Below are positions 36,475 through 46,943 of a stretch of DNA of 64,000 nucleotides, piece after piece. Every line of letters begins with the position of its first letter. Position 1 is the first letter of the stretch. A program made the position numbers and the translations under genes. This DNA comes from Paracoccaceae bacterium (GTDB lineage Bacteria; Pseudomonadota; Alphaproteobacteria; Rhodobacterales; Rhodobacteraceae). The stretch covers positions 186,001-250,000 of the forward strand of contig QWDA01000007.1 in the NCBI GenBank assembly GCA_003605175.1. Reading direction: 5' to 3'. The notes under the pieces are model-generated. The model made no database searches, was not told the DNA's origin, and worked only from the letters and a program-made list of their open reading frames with translations.

Positions 36475-37548
36475 CTACCGGCTCAACCCGCCATGGAGCG
36501 TCGGCACGTCGAGCGCCGAGAACCCGTAATGCCGCAGCCAGCGCAGATCGCTGTCGAAGAACGCCCGCAGGTCCGGGATGCCGTATTTCAGCATCGCCAG
36601 CCGGTCGATCCCGATCCCGAAGGCGAAGCCCTGCCACTGGTCCGGATCGATCCCGCCCGCGCGCAGCACATGCGGATGCACCATGCCGCTCCCGAGGATC
36701 TCCATCCAGTCGTCGCCCTCGCCCACCTTGAGCTGCCCGTCCACCCACGAGCAGCGCAGATCGACCTCGGCCGAGGGCTCGGTGAAAGGGAAATGCGAGG
36801 CGCGGAACCGCAGCTCCGCCTTCTCGACCCCGAAGAAGGCGGCGACGAATTCCTCGAGGCACCATTTCAGGTTCGCCATCGAGATGTCCCTGTCGATCGC
36901 CAGCCCCTCGATCTGGTGGAACATCGGCGTATGCGTCTGGTCGTAATCCGAGCGATAGACCCGGCCCGGCGCGATCACCCGGATCGGCGCGCCCTGGCCC
37001 TGCAGCGCCCGGATCTGCACCGGCGATGTATGGGTACGCAGCACATGCGGCGGCCGGTTCGCTCCCTCGGGCACCGCCATGTAGAACGTGTCGTGCTCCT
37101 GTCGCGCCGGGTGCTCGGGCGCCATGTTGAGGGCGTCGAAATTGTACCAGTCGCTCTCGATCTGCGGGCCCTCGGCGACGCGGAAGCCCATGTCGGCGAA
37201 GATCGCCGTGACCTCCTCGGTCACCTGGCTCACCGGATGCACCGTCCCCGCCGGACCGGGCCGCCCGGGCAGCGTCACGTCCAGCCATTCGTCCTTCAGC
37301 CGCGCATCCAGCGCCAGGTCGGCCAGCGCCGCTTTCTTCGCCGCCAGGGCCGAGTTGATCTCGTCCTTGAGCGAGTTCAGCGCCGGGCCGGCCAACTGCC
37401 GCTCCTCCGGGGTCATCTTCCCCAGTTCGCGCATCTTCAGGCTGATCTCGCCCTTCTTGCCCACGGCCTCGACCCGGAGCGCCTCCAGCGCCGCCTCGTC
37501 CGCGGCCCCCGAAATCGCCGCAAGGTATTTCTGCCTGAGATCGTCCAT
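36475..37548 (-). CDS. pheS: phenylalanine-tRNA ligase alpha subunit
   Basis: A 357-residue class II aminoacyl-tRNA synthetase catalytic subunit. The N-terminal coiled coil ([12 protein letters not shown] to about 90) contacts tRNA; the class II motifs follow, with [32 protein letters not shown] split as [11 protein letters not shown] and [10 protein letters not shown], and the C-terminal [14 protein letters not shown]. It would normally be followed at once by pheT; here about 1 kb intervenes. Confidence 0.97.
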   Translation of the reverse strand: MDDLRQKYLAAISGAADEAALEALRVEAVGKKGEISLKMRELGKMTPEERQLAGPALNSLKDEINSALAAKKAALADLALDARLKDEWLDVTLPGRPGPAGTVHPVSQVTEEVTAIFADMGFRVAEGPQIESDWYNFDALNMAPEHPARQEHDTFYMAVPEGANRPPHVLRTHTSPVQIRALQGQGAPIRVIAPGRVYRSDYDQTHTPMFHQIEGLAIDRDISMANLKWCLEEFVAAFFGVEKAELRFRASHFPFTEPSAEVDLRCSWVDGQLKVGEGDDWMEILGSGMVHPHVLRAGGIDPDQWQGFAFGIGIDRLAMLKYGIPDLRAFFDSDLRWLRHYGFSALDVPTLHGGLSR

Positions 37549-37627
37549 GGTCTTCCCGTCCGTCAGCGCCGCGCATCGCTTAGCGAGAGGCCCCGTCGAA
37601 TGCAACCGAGACCGGCCCGGGGCAGTC

Positions 37628-37894
37628 TCACTTTGAATTTTGGGATCGGAAGCCGGCGACGATCCACAGTAGCGCAGCAATTGTGACTCCGGCGACGACC
37701 GGAGGCCCAAGAAGGTTGAGAACTAGGCCCGCGTTGAAATGCCCTCCTTCGCGGGTCCAGTCGATACACCAAGGCGGAAAGCTGTCTTTAAATAGAACGG
37801 CAATCGTACACGACGTTTCCGATGTCGTGGCGCTCCGGTAGACAATCCAAAATCCCGAGAAAACGATCCAGGTACGGAGCAGGCCTCTATGCAT
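37628..37894 (-). CDS. small two-span membrane protein of unknown function
   Basis: An 88-residue protein with an N-terminal helix (about 5-20: [15 protein letters not shown]), a cysteine-containing loop ([17 protein letters not shown]) and a C-terminal helix (about 55-80: [26 protein letters not shown]). Base composition is lower in GC than pheS or rplT. It splits the usual rpmI-rplT-pheST order. I do not recognise the family. Confidence 0.6.
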   Translation of the reverse strand: MHRGLLRTWIVFSGFWIVYRSATTSETSCTIAVLFKDSFPPWCIDWTREGGHFNAGLVLNLLGPPVVAGVTIAALLWIVAGFRSQNSK

Positions 37895-38399
37895 CGCCCT
37901 CGCCTCGCATCTTGTAGGGGCCGCGCTTCTTCAGGGCGGGCGCAATCGCCATTCGTTGCGCTAGATTATATGTGGGTGCGGCCGTCCGCACGGTGAGATT
38001 TCAAAATGTGACATTACCCGGCCCGGACGCCTCGCCATGGCCCACCCGAAGAGCGCAGAAGCTGTCCGCGCGGTCGCCACGATGCGCAAGCAGGGCCGAC
38101 GCCGCTCCCCCCTGCGACGGTCGCCCCTGCACCTCGCCCGGGACAAGGCCCGGCTCCGCACTGTTGTGGCGGGTTTCGCCCGGCTTCGTGCTTAAAGCGG
38201 ACGCGCGACCCTCCCAGTCCGACCGCCCCGCAGGCGGCCGCACAGATGGCGCTTCGCCGACGCCGCGCGCGAGATCGTCGGCCGGGTGGCGCAGGGGCCG
38301 CGCAAGCCGCCTCCGCCCTGATCCCGGCATTCCGGGTGCATCGCCGGTGTACGGGTTGTGTACAGGTTGTGTACAGGTTGTGCGCGGGACTTCCGGCAC
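37895..38399. other. 505 bp intergenic region with tandem repeats
   Basis: Between the small membrane gene and the rplT terminator there is GC-rich sequence without a convincing gene, ending in the 11-base tandem repeats listed separately. Parts around 38136-38190 carry short inverted GC-rich words resembling the tails of the palindromic repeat family, but not a full copy. Confidence 0.4.
38347..38379. repeat. 11-bp tandem repeat, three units
   Basis: The unit gtgtac(g/a)ggtt occurs three times head to tail, with a degenerate fourth unit to 38388, just beyond the rplT terminator. Confidence 0.85.
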
Positions 38400-38429
38400 G
38401 AAAAAGGCCGCGGAAACTCCCGCGGCCTT
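38400..38429 (-). terminator. rpmI-rplT terminator
   Basis: On the minus strand AAGGCCGCGG pairs with CCGCGGCCTT over 10 bases with a 6-base loop, followed by TTTTTC. It starts about 20 bases after the rplT stop and is a strong intrinsic terminator, so pheS is not read from the rplT transcript by default. Confidence 0.85.
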
Positions 38430-38450
38430 CCCGAATTCTCGTGGCCTGGC

Positions 38451-38813
38451 TCAGGCCAGCGCGGCTTTCGCCTTCTCGACGATCGCGCCGAACGCCTCGG
38501 GCTCATGCACCGCGAGATCGGCGAGAACCTTGCGGTCCACCTCGATGCCGGCAAGCGACAAGCCATTGATAAAGCGCGAATAGGTCAGCGCCTCGTCATG
38601 GGCGCGGACAGCGGCGTTGATCCGCTGGATCCACAGCGCGCGGAAGTTGCGCTTGCGATTCTTGCGGTCGCGGGTGGCGTACTGGTTCGCCTTGTCCACC
38701 GCCTGCGTGGCGGTCCGGAAGTTCCGGCTGCGCTGGCCATAATAGCCCTTCGCCGCCTTCAGAACCTTCTTGTGCCGAGCGTGAGTGACCTTCCCGGAGG
38801 TTACGCGTGCCAT
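38451..38813 (-). CDS. rplT: 50S ribosomal protein L20
   Basis: A 120-residue basic protein with the L20 start [19 protein letters not shown] and the conserved [18 protein letters not shown] and [18 protein letters not shown] segments. It is an early 23S rRNA binder. It lies 15 bases after rpmI and ends in a strong terminator. Confidence 0.98.
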   Translation of the reverse strand: MARVTSGKVTHARHKKVLKAAKGYYGQRSRNFRTATQAVDKANQYATRDRKNRKRNFRALWIQRINAAVRAHDEALTYSRFINGLSLAGIEVDRKVLADLAVHEPEAFGAIVEKAKAALA

Positions 38814-38828
38814 TGCTCTGTCTCCCCC

Positions 38829-39029
38829 TTAACGGTCGTACGGCATGAAGCCCTTGACGATCTTCGCGTCAGGGGCCGACATGGTGGTGGTGCCGCGGGC
38901 ATTGCGGATGAACTTCTTGTGCCGCTTGATCATCCCGTGCCGCTTGCCGGCCTGAGCGGTGATCACCTTGCCGGTCGCGGATACCTTGAAGCGCTTCTTC
39001 GCGCTCGACTTGGTCTTCATCTTGGGCAT
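38829..39029 (-). CDS. rpmI: 50S ribosomal protein L35
   Basis: A 66-residue basic protein, [20 protein letters not shown], with the typical [10 protein letters not shown] middle. The start was set at the family Met, 16 codons inside the longest frame. infC is not upstream here, so rpmI-rplT forms its own unit from the promoter at 39105. Confidence 0.97.
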   Translation of the reverse strand: MPKMKTKSSAKKRFKVSATGKVITAQAGKRHGMIKRHKKFIRNARGTTTMSAPDAKIVKGFMPYDR

Positions 39030-39104
39030 TTCCGTCTCCTCTTCGGTCGGTCTCACGCGCGACTCGGCATGCCACATCGGCCGGCCGCGCGGTTCGGAGC
39101 GGAC

Positions 39105-39133
39105 CTCATAGGGGCGGATGCCCCGCAGCGCAA
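39105..39133 (-). promoter_or_regulatory. putative rpmI-rplT promoter
   Basis: TTGCGC, 17 bases, TATGAG on the minus strand, about 75 bases before the rpmI ATG. It has the same TTG(C/A)xC-17-TAT form as the promoters found before rpmC and rplO. Confidence 0.55.
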
Positions 39134-39140
39134 GGGAAAA

Positions 39141-40043
39141 TCATGCGGCGCCCTGCTCGGGCAGGTCCCGTAGGCGCGCCTTCGTCTCCGGGCGCAGGAG
39201 CACCCGCCCGCGCGTCTTCAGCACGGTCCGGATCGCCGCCAGGTCCTCGAGGTAATCCGCCGCCATCCTGCGCCGCTCGTCCTCGGTGAAGACCCGGAGA
39301 CCGTCGCCCTCATCTGGCAACTCCTCCAGCCAGTCCGCCCCGCCCGCGATCAGCCGCGCCCGGAGCGCGCCCGCATCCTTCGAGGAATTCGCCCGCTTCT
39401 TCAGGTTGGGAAAGTCGCCCAAGTCATCCCAGCGCGTCACCTCGCGGAACTGCCGCTTCGGATTTCCGGTCTGGTAGCCGAACTCCCGCACCACCAGCCA
39501 CTTCTCCGGAAACGCCGCCGCCAGCTCGCCCACAAGCTTCGCCCACGGCCGCCGCACCCGCGCCAACGCCGCGAATGCCGCGCGGTCAGGCAGAATCGCG
39601 CCCCGCGCGCACAGATAGGTCACGCAGGAGGTCCACCATTCGGCCGGGCTCCGGACCGAGAGGTAGAGCGTGTCGGCCATCTCCATCAGCGGCCCCAGCC
39701 GCGCGAGCCGCGTGGCCGGCATCGGGTAGAGTACCCGTTCCGCCAGGTTCCGCTCCATGGTGCCGATCAGGTTCTCGTCGCTGATCAACACCCGGCGCCC
39801 CTCGTCGAGATGCTGCCGCACCCAGTCGCAAAGCCGCGCCTGCTCCTCGCCGATCGTCTCGGGCCGCGCGTCGTAGATCACCCGCGCCAAAAGCTCCTGC
39901 CGCGTCTGCATGATCCCGTCGATCACGATTCCCCGCTCCAGGGCGGCGGGCTTGCGCTTGAACATGTACTCCTGAAACAGCGTCGAGCCGGTGCGATGCG
40001 CGCCGACATGAAGGACGAAACGGGAAATCTGTTCTCCGGACAT
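39141..40043 (-). CDS. sulfotransferase-like P-loop protein
   Basis: A 300-residue protein whose start FVLHVGAHRTGSTLFQ (about 8-23) resembles the PAPS 5'-phosphate loop of sulfotransferases found in marine alphaproteobacteria. A second conserved stretch, LYLSVRSPAEWWTSCV, fits the 3'-phosphate-binding Arg-Ser region. No membrane segment is seen. The acceptor is unknown; a glycan or small molecule is possible. The start at MSGEQISRF was preferred over a frame start 35 codons upstream. Confidence 0.65.
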   Translation of the reverse strand: MSGEQISRFVLHVGAHRTGSTLFQEYMFKRKPAALERGIVIDGIMQTRQELLARVIYDARPETIGEEQARLCDWVRQHLDEGRRVLISDENLIGTMERNLAERVLYPMPATRLARLGPLMEMADTLYLSVRSPAEWWTSCVTYLCARGAILPDRAAFAALARVRRPWAKLVGELAAAFPEKWLVVREFGYQTGNPKRQFREVTRWDDLGDFPNLKKRANSSKDAGALRARLIAGGADWLEELPDEGDGLRVFTEDERRRMAADYLEDLAAIRTVLKTRGRVLLRPETKARLRDLPEQGAA

Positions 40044-40156
40044 GGCGCAAACCATAGCCGCGCCCCGCATCAGAGGTCCAGCGGGCCGCGGCCGACATCG
40101 AAAGGCCGTCGCGACGAAAGCGTCCCGCCCGCCCCCCCCTGCGAGCAAGCCCGGCG

Positions 40157-40185
40157 GGCGTCAGGGAGCGATGCAACCTGACGCC
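40157..40185. other. inverted repeat downstream of bztD
   Basis: Arms ggcgtcagg and cctgacgcc pair over 9 bases around 11 bases, 55 bases beyond the bztD stop. No T-run follows on either strand. It may protect the bzt mRNA end or be a weak terminator. Confidence 0.4.
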
Positions 40186-40239
40186 ATTTGAGGTCGCCAC
40201 CCTCGCCCGAACAATGCAATGCTGAAGGCGCCGGGTGCC

Positions 40240-41031
<792 letters not shown>

Positions 41032-41042
41032 GCTTGGTCTCC

Positions 41043-42551
41043 TTAACGGTGATCGGTTCTGAGCGTCTTCTCGAGATATTGCGAGTAGCGCGACATCGAG
41101 AAGCAGCAGATGAAGAACAGGAGCCCGATGAAGACGAAGAGCTCCCAATAGATGCCGTTCCAGTCGGTGGTGGCCCGGATCGTGGTCATCAGACCGATCG
41201 GGTCGAGGAGACCGATGAAGGCGACGAGCGTGGTGTCCTTGAAGAGGCCGATGAAGGTGTTGACGATCCCCGGGATCGAGATCTTCAGGGCCTGCGGCAG
41301 GATGATCAGCCGCATCGACTGCCAGTAGTCGAGACCGAGCGAATCGGCGCCCTCGTACTGACCGCGCGGCAGGGCCGCGAGGCCGCCGCGGATCACCTCG
41401 GCGATATAGGCTGAGGAGAACAGTGTCACCATGATGACGACGCGCAGGAGGATGTCGAAACTGGTGCCGGGCGGCAGAAAGTAGGCCAGCAAGAGCGAGG
41501 CGGTGAACAACCAGACGATCAGTGGCACGCCGCGGATCACCTCGATGAAGATCACGCTGAACTTGTTGATGATGAAGAGATCCGACTGCCGGCCGAGCGC
41601 CAGCATGATGCCGATGGGCAGCGAGAGCACGATTCCCGACATGCCGAGGATGAAGGACAGCATGAAGCCGCCGAACTGCTTCGACGGGACGTATTCGATG
41701 CCGAACGCAGACAGGCCAGCACCACTTGCGAATTCCAACAATCCGAACCGTACCAGTAGGTAGGGATCCACGACTGCCCACCACATGATAATGGCAACAA
41801 TCGCAAGTAGGGTCGCTCCAATTTCACTTGAGCGTCTGGTGACCAGATATATCCCCGCTGCCGCCATGGTAGCCCCAACAAGTGAGATGACGCTGGAGAA
41901 TCCAAGAATCGGAGAGGAGAAATCGGCAATTCCCCGCGCGAGCGGCCCTGCCAGGAACAGCCAGTAGAGGATCGGGATCAGGATCGCGCCGAGGATCGCG
42001 GCCAGCTCGCCCGCGATGTCCTCGCCATAGGTGAGCACGGCCCAGCCGAGGACGAAGCCCAACGCCACGCAGATCGGCCCCCAGATCGTGCCGCCCCAGA
42101 GCAGCCAGAAGACCACGAAGGGCGCCACGACTGCGAGCCACAGCATCTTGCGCGGCAGACCGCTGAACAGGATAGGCGCCACGGCGGCGAGGAACAGGAC
42201 GAGCGCCAGCACCACGCGCCAGTAGGACTCGGGCGGGTAGAAGCCGAACAGGAGCTGCTTCCAGCGCGAGGCGATCACCGCCCAGCAGGCGACCTCCTTG
42301 CCGCCGAGCTCGGTGTCGCGGATCTCGCGGCACTGGGTCAGCGAGGAGGCGTCCCAGATCCCGCCGAACATCCAGGGCAGGATCCCCGAGAGCACCTGGT
42401 AAATGACGTACAGCGACACCAGCGTCAGGATCGTGTTGAGCCAGCCGGAGAAAAGGTTGTCGAGGACCCATTTGACCGGGCCGGATTGCAGCGCGGGCGG
42501 GTCCTGCGCCGGCAACATGGTGTCGCGGACATAGGAGACGGACTGGGTCAT
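41043..42551 (-). CDS. bztC: amino acid ABC transporter permease BztC, with extra segment
   Basis: A 502-residue permease. An N-terminal region with several hydrophobic helices is followed by the ABC permease domain in the C-terminal 230 residues ([21 protein letters not shown], then the EAA-type loop [21 protein letters not shown]). BztC proteins known to me are nearer 430 residues. Residues about 206-284 (bases about 41700-41935) form two additional hydrophobic segments and are encoded by visibly AT-richer DNA. The gene follows bztB after a single base. Confidence 0.92.
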   Translation of the reverse strand: MTQSVSYVRDTMLPAQDPPALQSGPVKWVLDNLFSGWLNTILTLVSLYVIYQVLSGILPWMFGGIWDASSLTQCREIRDTELGGKEVACWAVIASRWKQLLFGFYPPESYWRVVLALVLFLAAVAPILFSGLPRKMLWLAVVAPFVVFWLLWGGTIWGPICVALGFVLGWAVLTYGEDIAGELAAILGAILIPILYWLFLAGPLARGIADFSSPILGFSSVISLVGATMAAAGIYLVTRRSSEIGATLLAIVAIIMWWAVVDPYLLVRFGLLEFASGAGLSAFGIEYVPSKQFGGFMLSFILGMSGIVLSLPIGIMLALGRQSDLFIINKFSVIFIEVIRGVPLIVWLFTASLLLAYFLPPGTSFDILLRVVIMVTLFSSAYIAEVIRGGLAALPRGQYEGADSLGLDYWQSMRLIILPQALKISIPGIVNTFIGLFKDTTLVAFIGLLDPIGLMTTIRATTDWNGIYWELFVFIGLLFFICCFSMSRYSQYLEKTLRTDHR

Positions 42552-42552
42552 C

Positions 42553-43833
42553 TCAGCGCTCCTTCAGCTTGACGACGTTGTTGTAGATGTTCATCGCGCC
42601 CGAGATGATCAGCGAGGTCACCAGGTAAAAGAGACCGAGGAGCAGCATGCATTCGAGCTCGCGCCCGGTCTGGTTCAGGGTGATGCCGCCCAGCGTCGAG
42701 CGCACGTCCATGTAGCCCACCGCGATGGCGAGGGACGAGTTCTTGGTGAGGTTCAGGTATTGCGAGATCAAGGGCGGGATGATGACCCGGAGCGCCTGCG
42801 GCAGGATCACCAGCTTCATGGTGCTCGAAGGGCGGATACCCAGCGCGAATGCGGCCTCGGTCTGGCCCGTGGAGACGGCGAGGATGCCGGCGCGGACGAT
42901 CTCGGCGATGAAGGCGCCGGTATAGAGCGAGAGCGCGAACCACAGCGCGATCAGCGAGTTCCGCATGTGGATCCCACCTGAAAAGTTGAAACTCTTGAGC
43001 TCGGGCCGCGCCATTTGCGCGCCGAGCAGGATCAGCACCGCCACGGTGGGCAGGATGATCGTTCCGGCCTGGATCAGCCCGGTCTTCGGCCTGACGCCGG
43101 TTTCCTCCTGCGTCTTGTCGGCCCGGTGCGCGATCACCCGCGAGGCATAGATCGAGGCGCCAAGCACGCCAAGGATCACCAGCCAGTCGAGGCCGGAGCC
43201 GGTGGGCACGGTCTCGCCGGCTCCGTCGCCGGTTGCCGCGGTCTCGTTGCCGCCGAGCGAGCGCGTGAAGACCACGCCGGGGACGTAGACGCCGCGATTG
43301 GTGACGGCGATCGAGCCGGCGATCATCGTGGCTTCGGGGTCGTCGCCCCGGAAATCCTTCGGTTCCGGCATCGATTCCGACATGATCGCCATGATGACGA
43401 TGATCCAGAGCAGCACCGGGACGTTGCGGAAGCCCTCGACATAGACGGTCATCAGACGGGCGACGATCCAGTTCTTCGAGAGCCGGAGCACGCCCGCAAT
43501 GACGCCGAAAATCGTCGCGAGGGCGCAGCCCAGAACCGCCACGAGCAGCGTGTTGAGGATGCCGACCAGAACCGCGCGGGCATGGGTGTCGCTGGAGGAA
43601 TACTCGATCAACTTCTGGTTGATGTCGTAGCCCGACCGGCTGCCGAAAAAGCCGAAATCGAAATCCTTGCCGAGCGCGGCGAGGTTTTCGACCGTGTTGT
43701 TCACCAGCCATCCAAGGCCCAGCATGATCAGGATGAACGCGATCATCTGGATGGTGAGCGAGCGGTATCGGGTATCGTAGATGAGCTGGCTGATCCGGAA
43801 CGGTTCGCCCGGTTGTTCGGAAATCGTCGTCAT
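42553..43833 (-). CDS. bztB: amino acid ABC transporter permease BztB
   Basis: A 426-residue permease with a first helix near 30-50, a periplasmic region in the middle (about 150-230, with the low-complexity GNETAATGDGAGETVPTG) and the permease core in the second half (AFIAEIVRAGILAVSTGQTEA, EAA loop AFALGIRPSSTMKLVILPQAL). It forms the channel with BztC for glutamate, glutamine, aspartate and asparagine in Rhodobacter. The start MTTISEQPG was chosen over a longer frame; bztA lies upstream behind a hairpin. Confidence 0.94.
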   Translation of the reverse strand: MTTISEQPGEPFRISQLIYDTRYRSLTIQMIAFILIMLGLGWLVNNTVENLAALGKDFDFGFFGSRSGYDINQKLIEYSSSDTHARAVLVGILNTLLVAVLGCALATIFGVIAGVLRLSKNWIVARLMTVYVEGFRNVPVLLWIIVIMAIMSESMPEPKDFRGDDPEATMIAGSIAVTNRGVYVPGVVFTRSLGGNETAATGDGAGETVPTGSGLDWLVILGVLGASIYASRVIAHRADKTQEETGVRPKTGLIQAGTIILPTVAVLILLGAQMARPELKSFNFSGGIHMRNSLIALWFALSLYTGAFIAEIVRAGILAVSTGQTEAAFALGIRPSSTMKLVILPQALRVIIPPLISQYLNLTKNSSLAIAVGYMDVRSTLGGITLNQTGRELECMLLLGLFYLVTSLIISGAMNIYNNVVKLKER

Positions 43834-43938
43834 AAGTGTAGCGCCCCCTGTACGCCCCGGCCCTTGCCTTGCGCACGGCTCTTTTGGCCGCCTGTTCATG
43901 CCCGGGTTCGATGAGCTGGTAGTGCTGTCCCAAAGCGA

Positions 43939-43969
43939 GAGGGGCGCCGGCTTCTGGCCGGCGCCCCTC
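43939..43969 (-). other. strong intercistronic hairpin between bztA and bztB
   Basis: A perfect 13-base-pair stem (gaggggcgccggc with gccggcgcccctc) and 5-base loop begins 12 bases after the bztA stop. No T-run follows. Such hairpins commonly stabilise the upstream mRNA and reduce read-through, giving more binding protein than permease. Confidence 0.7.
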
Positions 43970-43980
43970 CCCTGCCGGTC

Positions 43981-44997
43981 TTACCGGAACGGCGGCGAGT
44001 ACATCAGGCCGCCATCGGTCCATTGTGCGTTCAGGCCGCGTGCGAGGCCGATCGGGGTGTTCTCGCCGATGTTCTTCTCGAACACCTCGCCATAGTTGCC
44101 GACCGACTTGATGACGTTCTTCGCCCAGGCCGCGTCGAGGCCGAACATCGCGCCGAGATCGCCCTCGGTGCCGAGGAGACGGTTGATCTCTGGGTTGTCG
44201 GTACCCTTGGCGAGCTCGTCGACATTGGCCGAGGTCACGCCGTATTCCTCCGCCGCGATCATCGCGAAGAGCGACCAGCGGACGATGTCGCCCCACTCGT
44301 TGTCGCCGTGGCGCACGAGCGGACCGAGCGGCTCCTTGGAGATGATCTCGGGCAGGATCACGTGGTCGCCCGGGTTCTCGAACGAGGCGCGGGTCGAGGC
44401 GAGGCCGGAGGCGTCGGTGGTGTAGACGTCGCAGGCGCCGGCCAGGTATTGCTGCTGCGCCTCGGCGTTGGTTTCGATCGGCACCGGCTCGTAGCTGATG
44501 TTGTTGATGCGGAAGAAGTCCGCGAGGTTCAGCTCGGTGGTGGTGCCGGTCTGGATGCAGACGGTGGCGCCGTCGAGATCCTTGGCCGAGGTGACGCCGA
44601 GCGATTTCGGCACCATGAAGCCCTGGCCGTCATAGTAGTTCACGCCGGTGAACTCGAATTTCAGGTCGACGTCGCGCGAGAAGGTCCAGGTCGTGTTCCG
44701 GGCCAGCATGTCGACCTCGCCCGAGGCGAGCGCAGTGAAGCGGGTCTGCGTGGAGAGCGGCACGAACTCGACCTTGGTCGGGTCGCCCAGCACCGCGGCC
44801 GCGACAGCGCGGCAGAGATCCACGTCGAAGCCTTCCCAGGTGCCGCTCGCATCCGGTGCGGCGAAGCCTACCAGGCCGGTCGACACGCCGCAGGTCAGGC
44901 TGCCGCGCGCCTTCACGTCTTCCAGCGTTGTGGCCGACGCGGCACCGGCGGCAAGAAGCGCCACGGTGGCTGCGCCGAGAAGTACGGATTTTTGCAT
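43981..44997 (-). CDS. bztA: periplasmic glutamate/aspartate-binding protein BztA
   Basis: A 338-residue type II solute-binding protein. A signal peptide ends near residue 22 (AGAASA), followed by the SBP_bac_3 signature GFDVDLCRAVAAAVLGD and the ligand-binding parts TWTFSRDVDLKFEF and CIQTGTTTELNLADFF. It is the first gene of bztABCD and collects acidic amino acids and their amides. Confidence 0.95.
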   Translation of the reverse strand: MQKSVLLGAATVALLAAGAASATTLEDVKARGSLTCGVSTGLVGFAAPDASGTWEGFDVDLCRAVAAAVLGDPTKVEFVPLSTQTRFTALASGEVDMLARNTTWTFSRDVDLKFEFTGVNYYDGQGFMVPKSLGVTSAKDLDGATVCIQTGTTTELNLADFFRINNISYEPVPIETNAEAQQQYLAGACDVYTTDASGLASTRASFENPGDHVILPEIISKEPLGPLVRHGDNEWGDIVRWSLFAMIAAEEYGVTSANVDELAKGTDNPEINRLLGTEGDLGAMFGLDAAWAKNVIKSVGNYGEVFEKNIGENTPIGLARGLNAQWTDGGLMYSPPFR

Positions 44998-45065
44998 TGT
45001 TACCTCATCCTGTAGCCCGATGTCCCTCGGGCGGAAGTCGGTCCTCCCAGACCGGATTTACGACA

Positions 45066-45078
45066 GGGGGTATCCCCC
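45066..45078. other. short palindrome in the bztA leader
   Basis: Five G and five C flank TAT, about 70 bases before the bztA ATG. It could be an operator or a leader hairpin; nothing else in the 45007-45186 region stands out. Confidence 0.3.
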
Positions 45079-45186
45079 TTATCGCCGGGATAGTGATGAC
45101 AGGGGTCCTGCAGGTCAAGGCCGAGCGCCCAAATTCAAGGCAAATGGAGGCAGAGCCCCAGCACGAAGCCGGGCAGTCGCCCGACG

Positions 45187-45906
45187 TCAGCGTAATTCGG
45201 AGGCACAAGCAAAAAACCGGGCCGCGTCGAGAAAGGCCTGCCTTTTCAGTCCGTTCACCCGCTCGGCCTCGTCGTCGGCGCCCCATTGCTCGATCTGCCA
45301 GGCCTCGTCCACGCGTGCGTGCTCCCAAACGGTCGCCGGATCGGCCTCCCCCGCCGCGACGGCGAGACCGAGAACCAGCGATCCCGGGAGCCCGACGAGA
45401 TCGTGGAACGCGGCCAGTTCGAAGGCGCCAAGCCGTGCGATTTCGGCCTCGAGCCTTGCCAGCCCAGCTGCCTCCTGGGGCACCGGCAACAGGCCCGGAA
45501 CCGTGGCCAGCCGCACGCCGTAGCGGCTGGCCAGCCAGTCGAGCCACGGATCCCAGGCCTCGGCCTGGCGCCGGACCAGCTCGTCGGGCGCCGTGGCGCG
45601 ATAGCAGAGCAGATCGGTTTCGCCATAGGCGGCGAGATGTGCGACCACCTCGGCGCGCTGCGGCGTGACCTTGTCGATGGCGGAATTGGCCATTCGCGTC
45701 ATCGGCATGGTCGCCGGCGCGACCTCTCCCTCCTGCGCGGCCCATTCGGCGGCCACCATCTCGGCCAGCTCCCGGGTCGGCATCAGGAGCGGCGCCTTGC
45801 CGGGCGTCCGGACCGGCCGGCCGTCGAGCCGGACGGCGTAGCCGCCCGCCTCCTCGGCCACGGCGGCCTCGGCCCAGAACCGCTTGCGGGCCCAGCCGGC
45901 GCTCAT
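45187..45906 (-). CDS. ATP12-family F1-ATPase assembly chaperone
   Basis: A 239-residue protein with the ATP12 core: KRFWAEAAV near the start, VRLDGRPVRTPGKAPLLMPT, EWAAQEGEVAPATMPMTRMANSAID split across 60-85, and DLLCYRA. ATP12 helps load the alpha subunit of F1-ATPase; the family occurs in mitochondria and alphaproteobacteria. The ATG overlaps the rluC stop by 4 bases. Confidence 0.92.
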   Translation of the reverse strand: MSAGWARKRFWAEAAVAEEAGGYAVRLDGRPVRTPGKAPLLMPTRELAEMVAAEWAAQEGEVAPATMPMTRMANSAIDKVTPQRAEVVAHLAAYGETDLLCYRATAPDELVRRQAEAWDPWLDWLASRYGVRLATVPGLLPVPQEAAGLARLEAEIARLGAFELAAFHDLVGLPGSLVLGLAVAAGEADPATVWEHARVDEAWQIEQWGADDEAERVNGLKRQAFLDAARFFACASELR

Positions 45907-46943
45907 GCCTCCTCCGCGAAAGGGTCTTCCGGGACGTCTGCGGCGTGCCAGTCGAGCATCTTCCAGGTGCGGACCATGTGCTCCGGCAGGGGCGCGGTAA
46001 GGGAGATCCGCGCCCCGCTGACCGGGTGCGTAAAGGCCAGGTGCCGCGCATGGAGCTGCAGCTTGCGGCTGAGCTCGCCGCCCAGCCCCGCGCCCCAGCC
46101 ATCGCCCAGGTTCTCCTGCCCCGAGCCGCCATACTTGCCGTCGCCGAGGATCGGGTGGCCCAGCTCGGCCATATGCGCGCGGAGCTGGTGCGTGCGTCCC
46201 GTCACCGGCACCAGCGCGACCCAGGCCATGCGCCCGCCGAGACCCGAGAGCACCGCGTAATCGGTCGTGGCGCGCTTGGCGTCCGGAATGCGGTCGACCT
46301 CGCTCGGGTGAACGCAGCGCATCTTCTCGCCCTCGCCGCCCTTGCCGTGGCCGCCCGCCTTGACGAGGCCGAAGCGGATCGTGCCCATCACGGGCTTCGG
46401 CACGCCGGCCGCCACGGCCCAGTAGATCTTGCGGGTGTCGCGGGCCCGGAACGCCTCGGTCAGCGCCCCGGCGATCTGCCGCGTGCGGGCCAGCAGCAGC
46501 ACCCCCGAAGTGTCCTTGTCGAGCCGGTGCACGAGCCGCGGCTTGTCCTCGAAGCCGAAGCGCAGAGCTTCCGCCAGCCCATCCACATGGCGAGTCTGCT
46601 TCGAGCCGCCCTGGGTCGGCAGGCCCGGCGGCTTGTTGAGCGCGATGATATGGTCGTCCTTCCACAGGACAGCCGCGCGCATCATCGCGGCATCGTCGTC
46701 CGTCACGGAAGGCTTCGCGACGGCTGGCGCCTTCTGGTCCGGCAAGGGGGGAACGCGGACCGCCTGCCCCTCCTCCAGCCGCGTCGAGGCCTTAACCCGG
46801 CCGCCGTCCACCCGGATCTCGCCCTTGCGGCACATCTTCTCGATGGCACCCTGCGTGACCTGTGGGAAATGCCGGCGGAACCAGCGGTCGAGGCGCTGGT
46901 CGCCCTCGCCCGCCGCGACGGTACGGGTCTGGACCCCGCTCAT
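45903..46943 (-). CDS. rluC: 23S rRNA pseudouridine synthase, RluC type
   Basis: A 346-residue RluA-family enzyme. An N-terminal S4 RNA-binding domain (about 15-65, RLDRWFRRHFPQVTQGAIEKM) precedes the catalytic domain with HRLDKDTSGVLLLAR (Asp142 catalytic) and GRTHQLRAHMAELGHPILGD. It modifies uridines in 23S rRNA; RluC rather than RluD is my best reading. It overlaps crcB and atp12 by 4 bases each, so the three are coupled. Confidence 0.92.
   Translation of the reverse strand: MSGVQTRTVAAGEGDQRLDRWFRRHFPQVTQGAIEKMCRKGEIRVDGGRVKASTRLEEGQAVRVPPLPDQKAPAVAKPSVTDDDAAMMRAAVLWKDDHIIALNKPPGLPTQGGSKQTRHVDGLAEALRFGFEDKPRLVHRLDKDTSGVLLLARTRQIAGALTEAFRARDTRKIYWAVAAGVPKPVMGTIRFGLVKAGGHGKGGEGEKMRCVHPSEVDRIPDAKRATTDYAVLSGLGGRMAWVALVPVTGRTHQLRAHMAELGHPILGDGKYGGSGQENLGDGWGAGLGGELSRKLQLHARHLAFTHPVSGARISLTAPLPEHMVRTWKMLDWHAADVPEDPFAEEA

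Noticed and set aside
38136-38190. Possible fifth copy of the palindromic repeat
   Set aside because: It shares only short GC-rich words with the repeat tail and lacks the arms and the gctttatggtgc block.
38347-38388. CRISPR-like array
   Set aside because: Units are 11 bases, directly tandem and without spacers.
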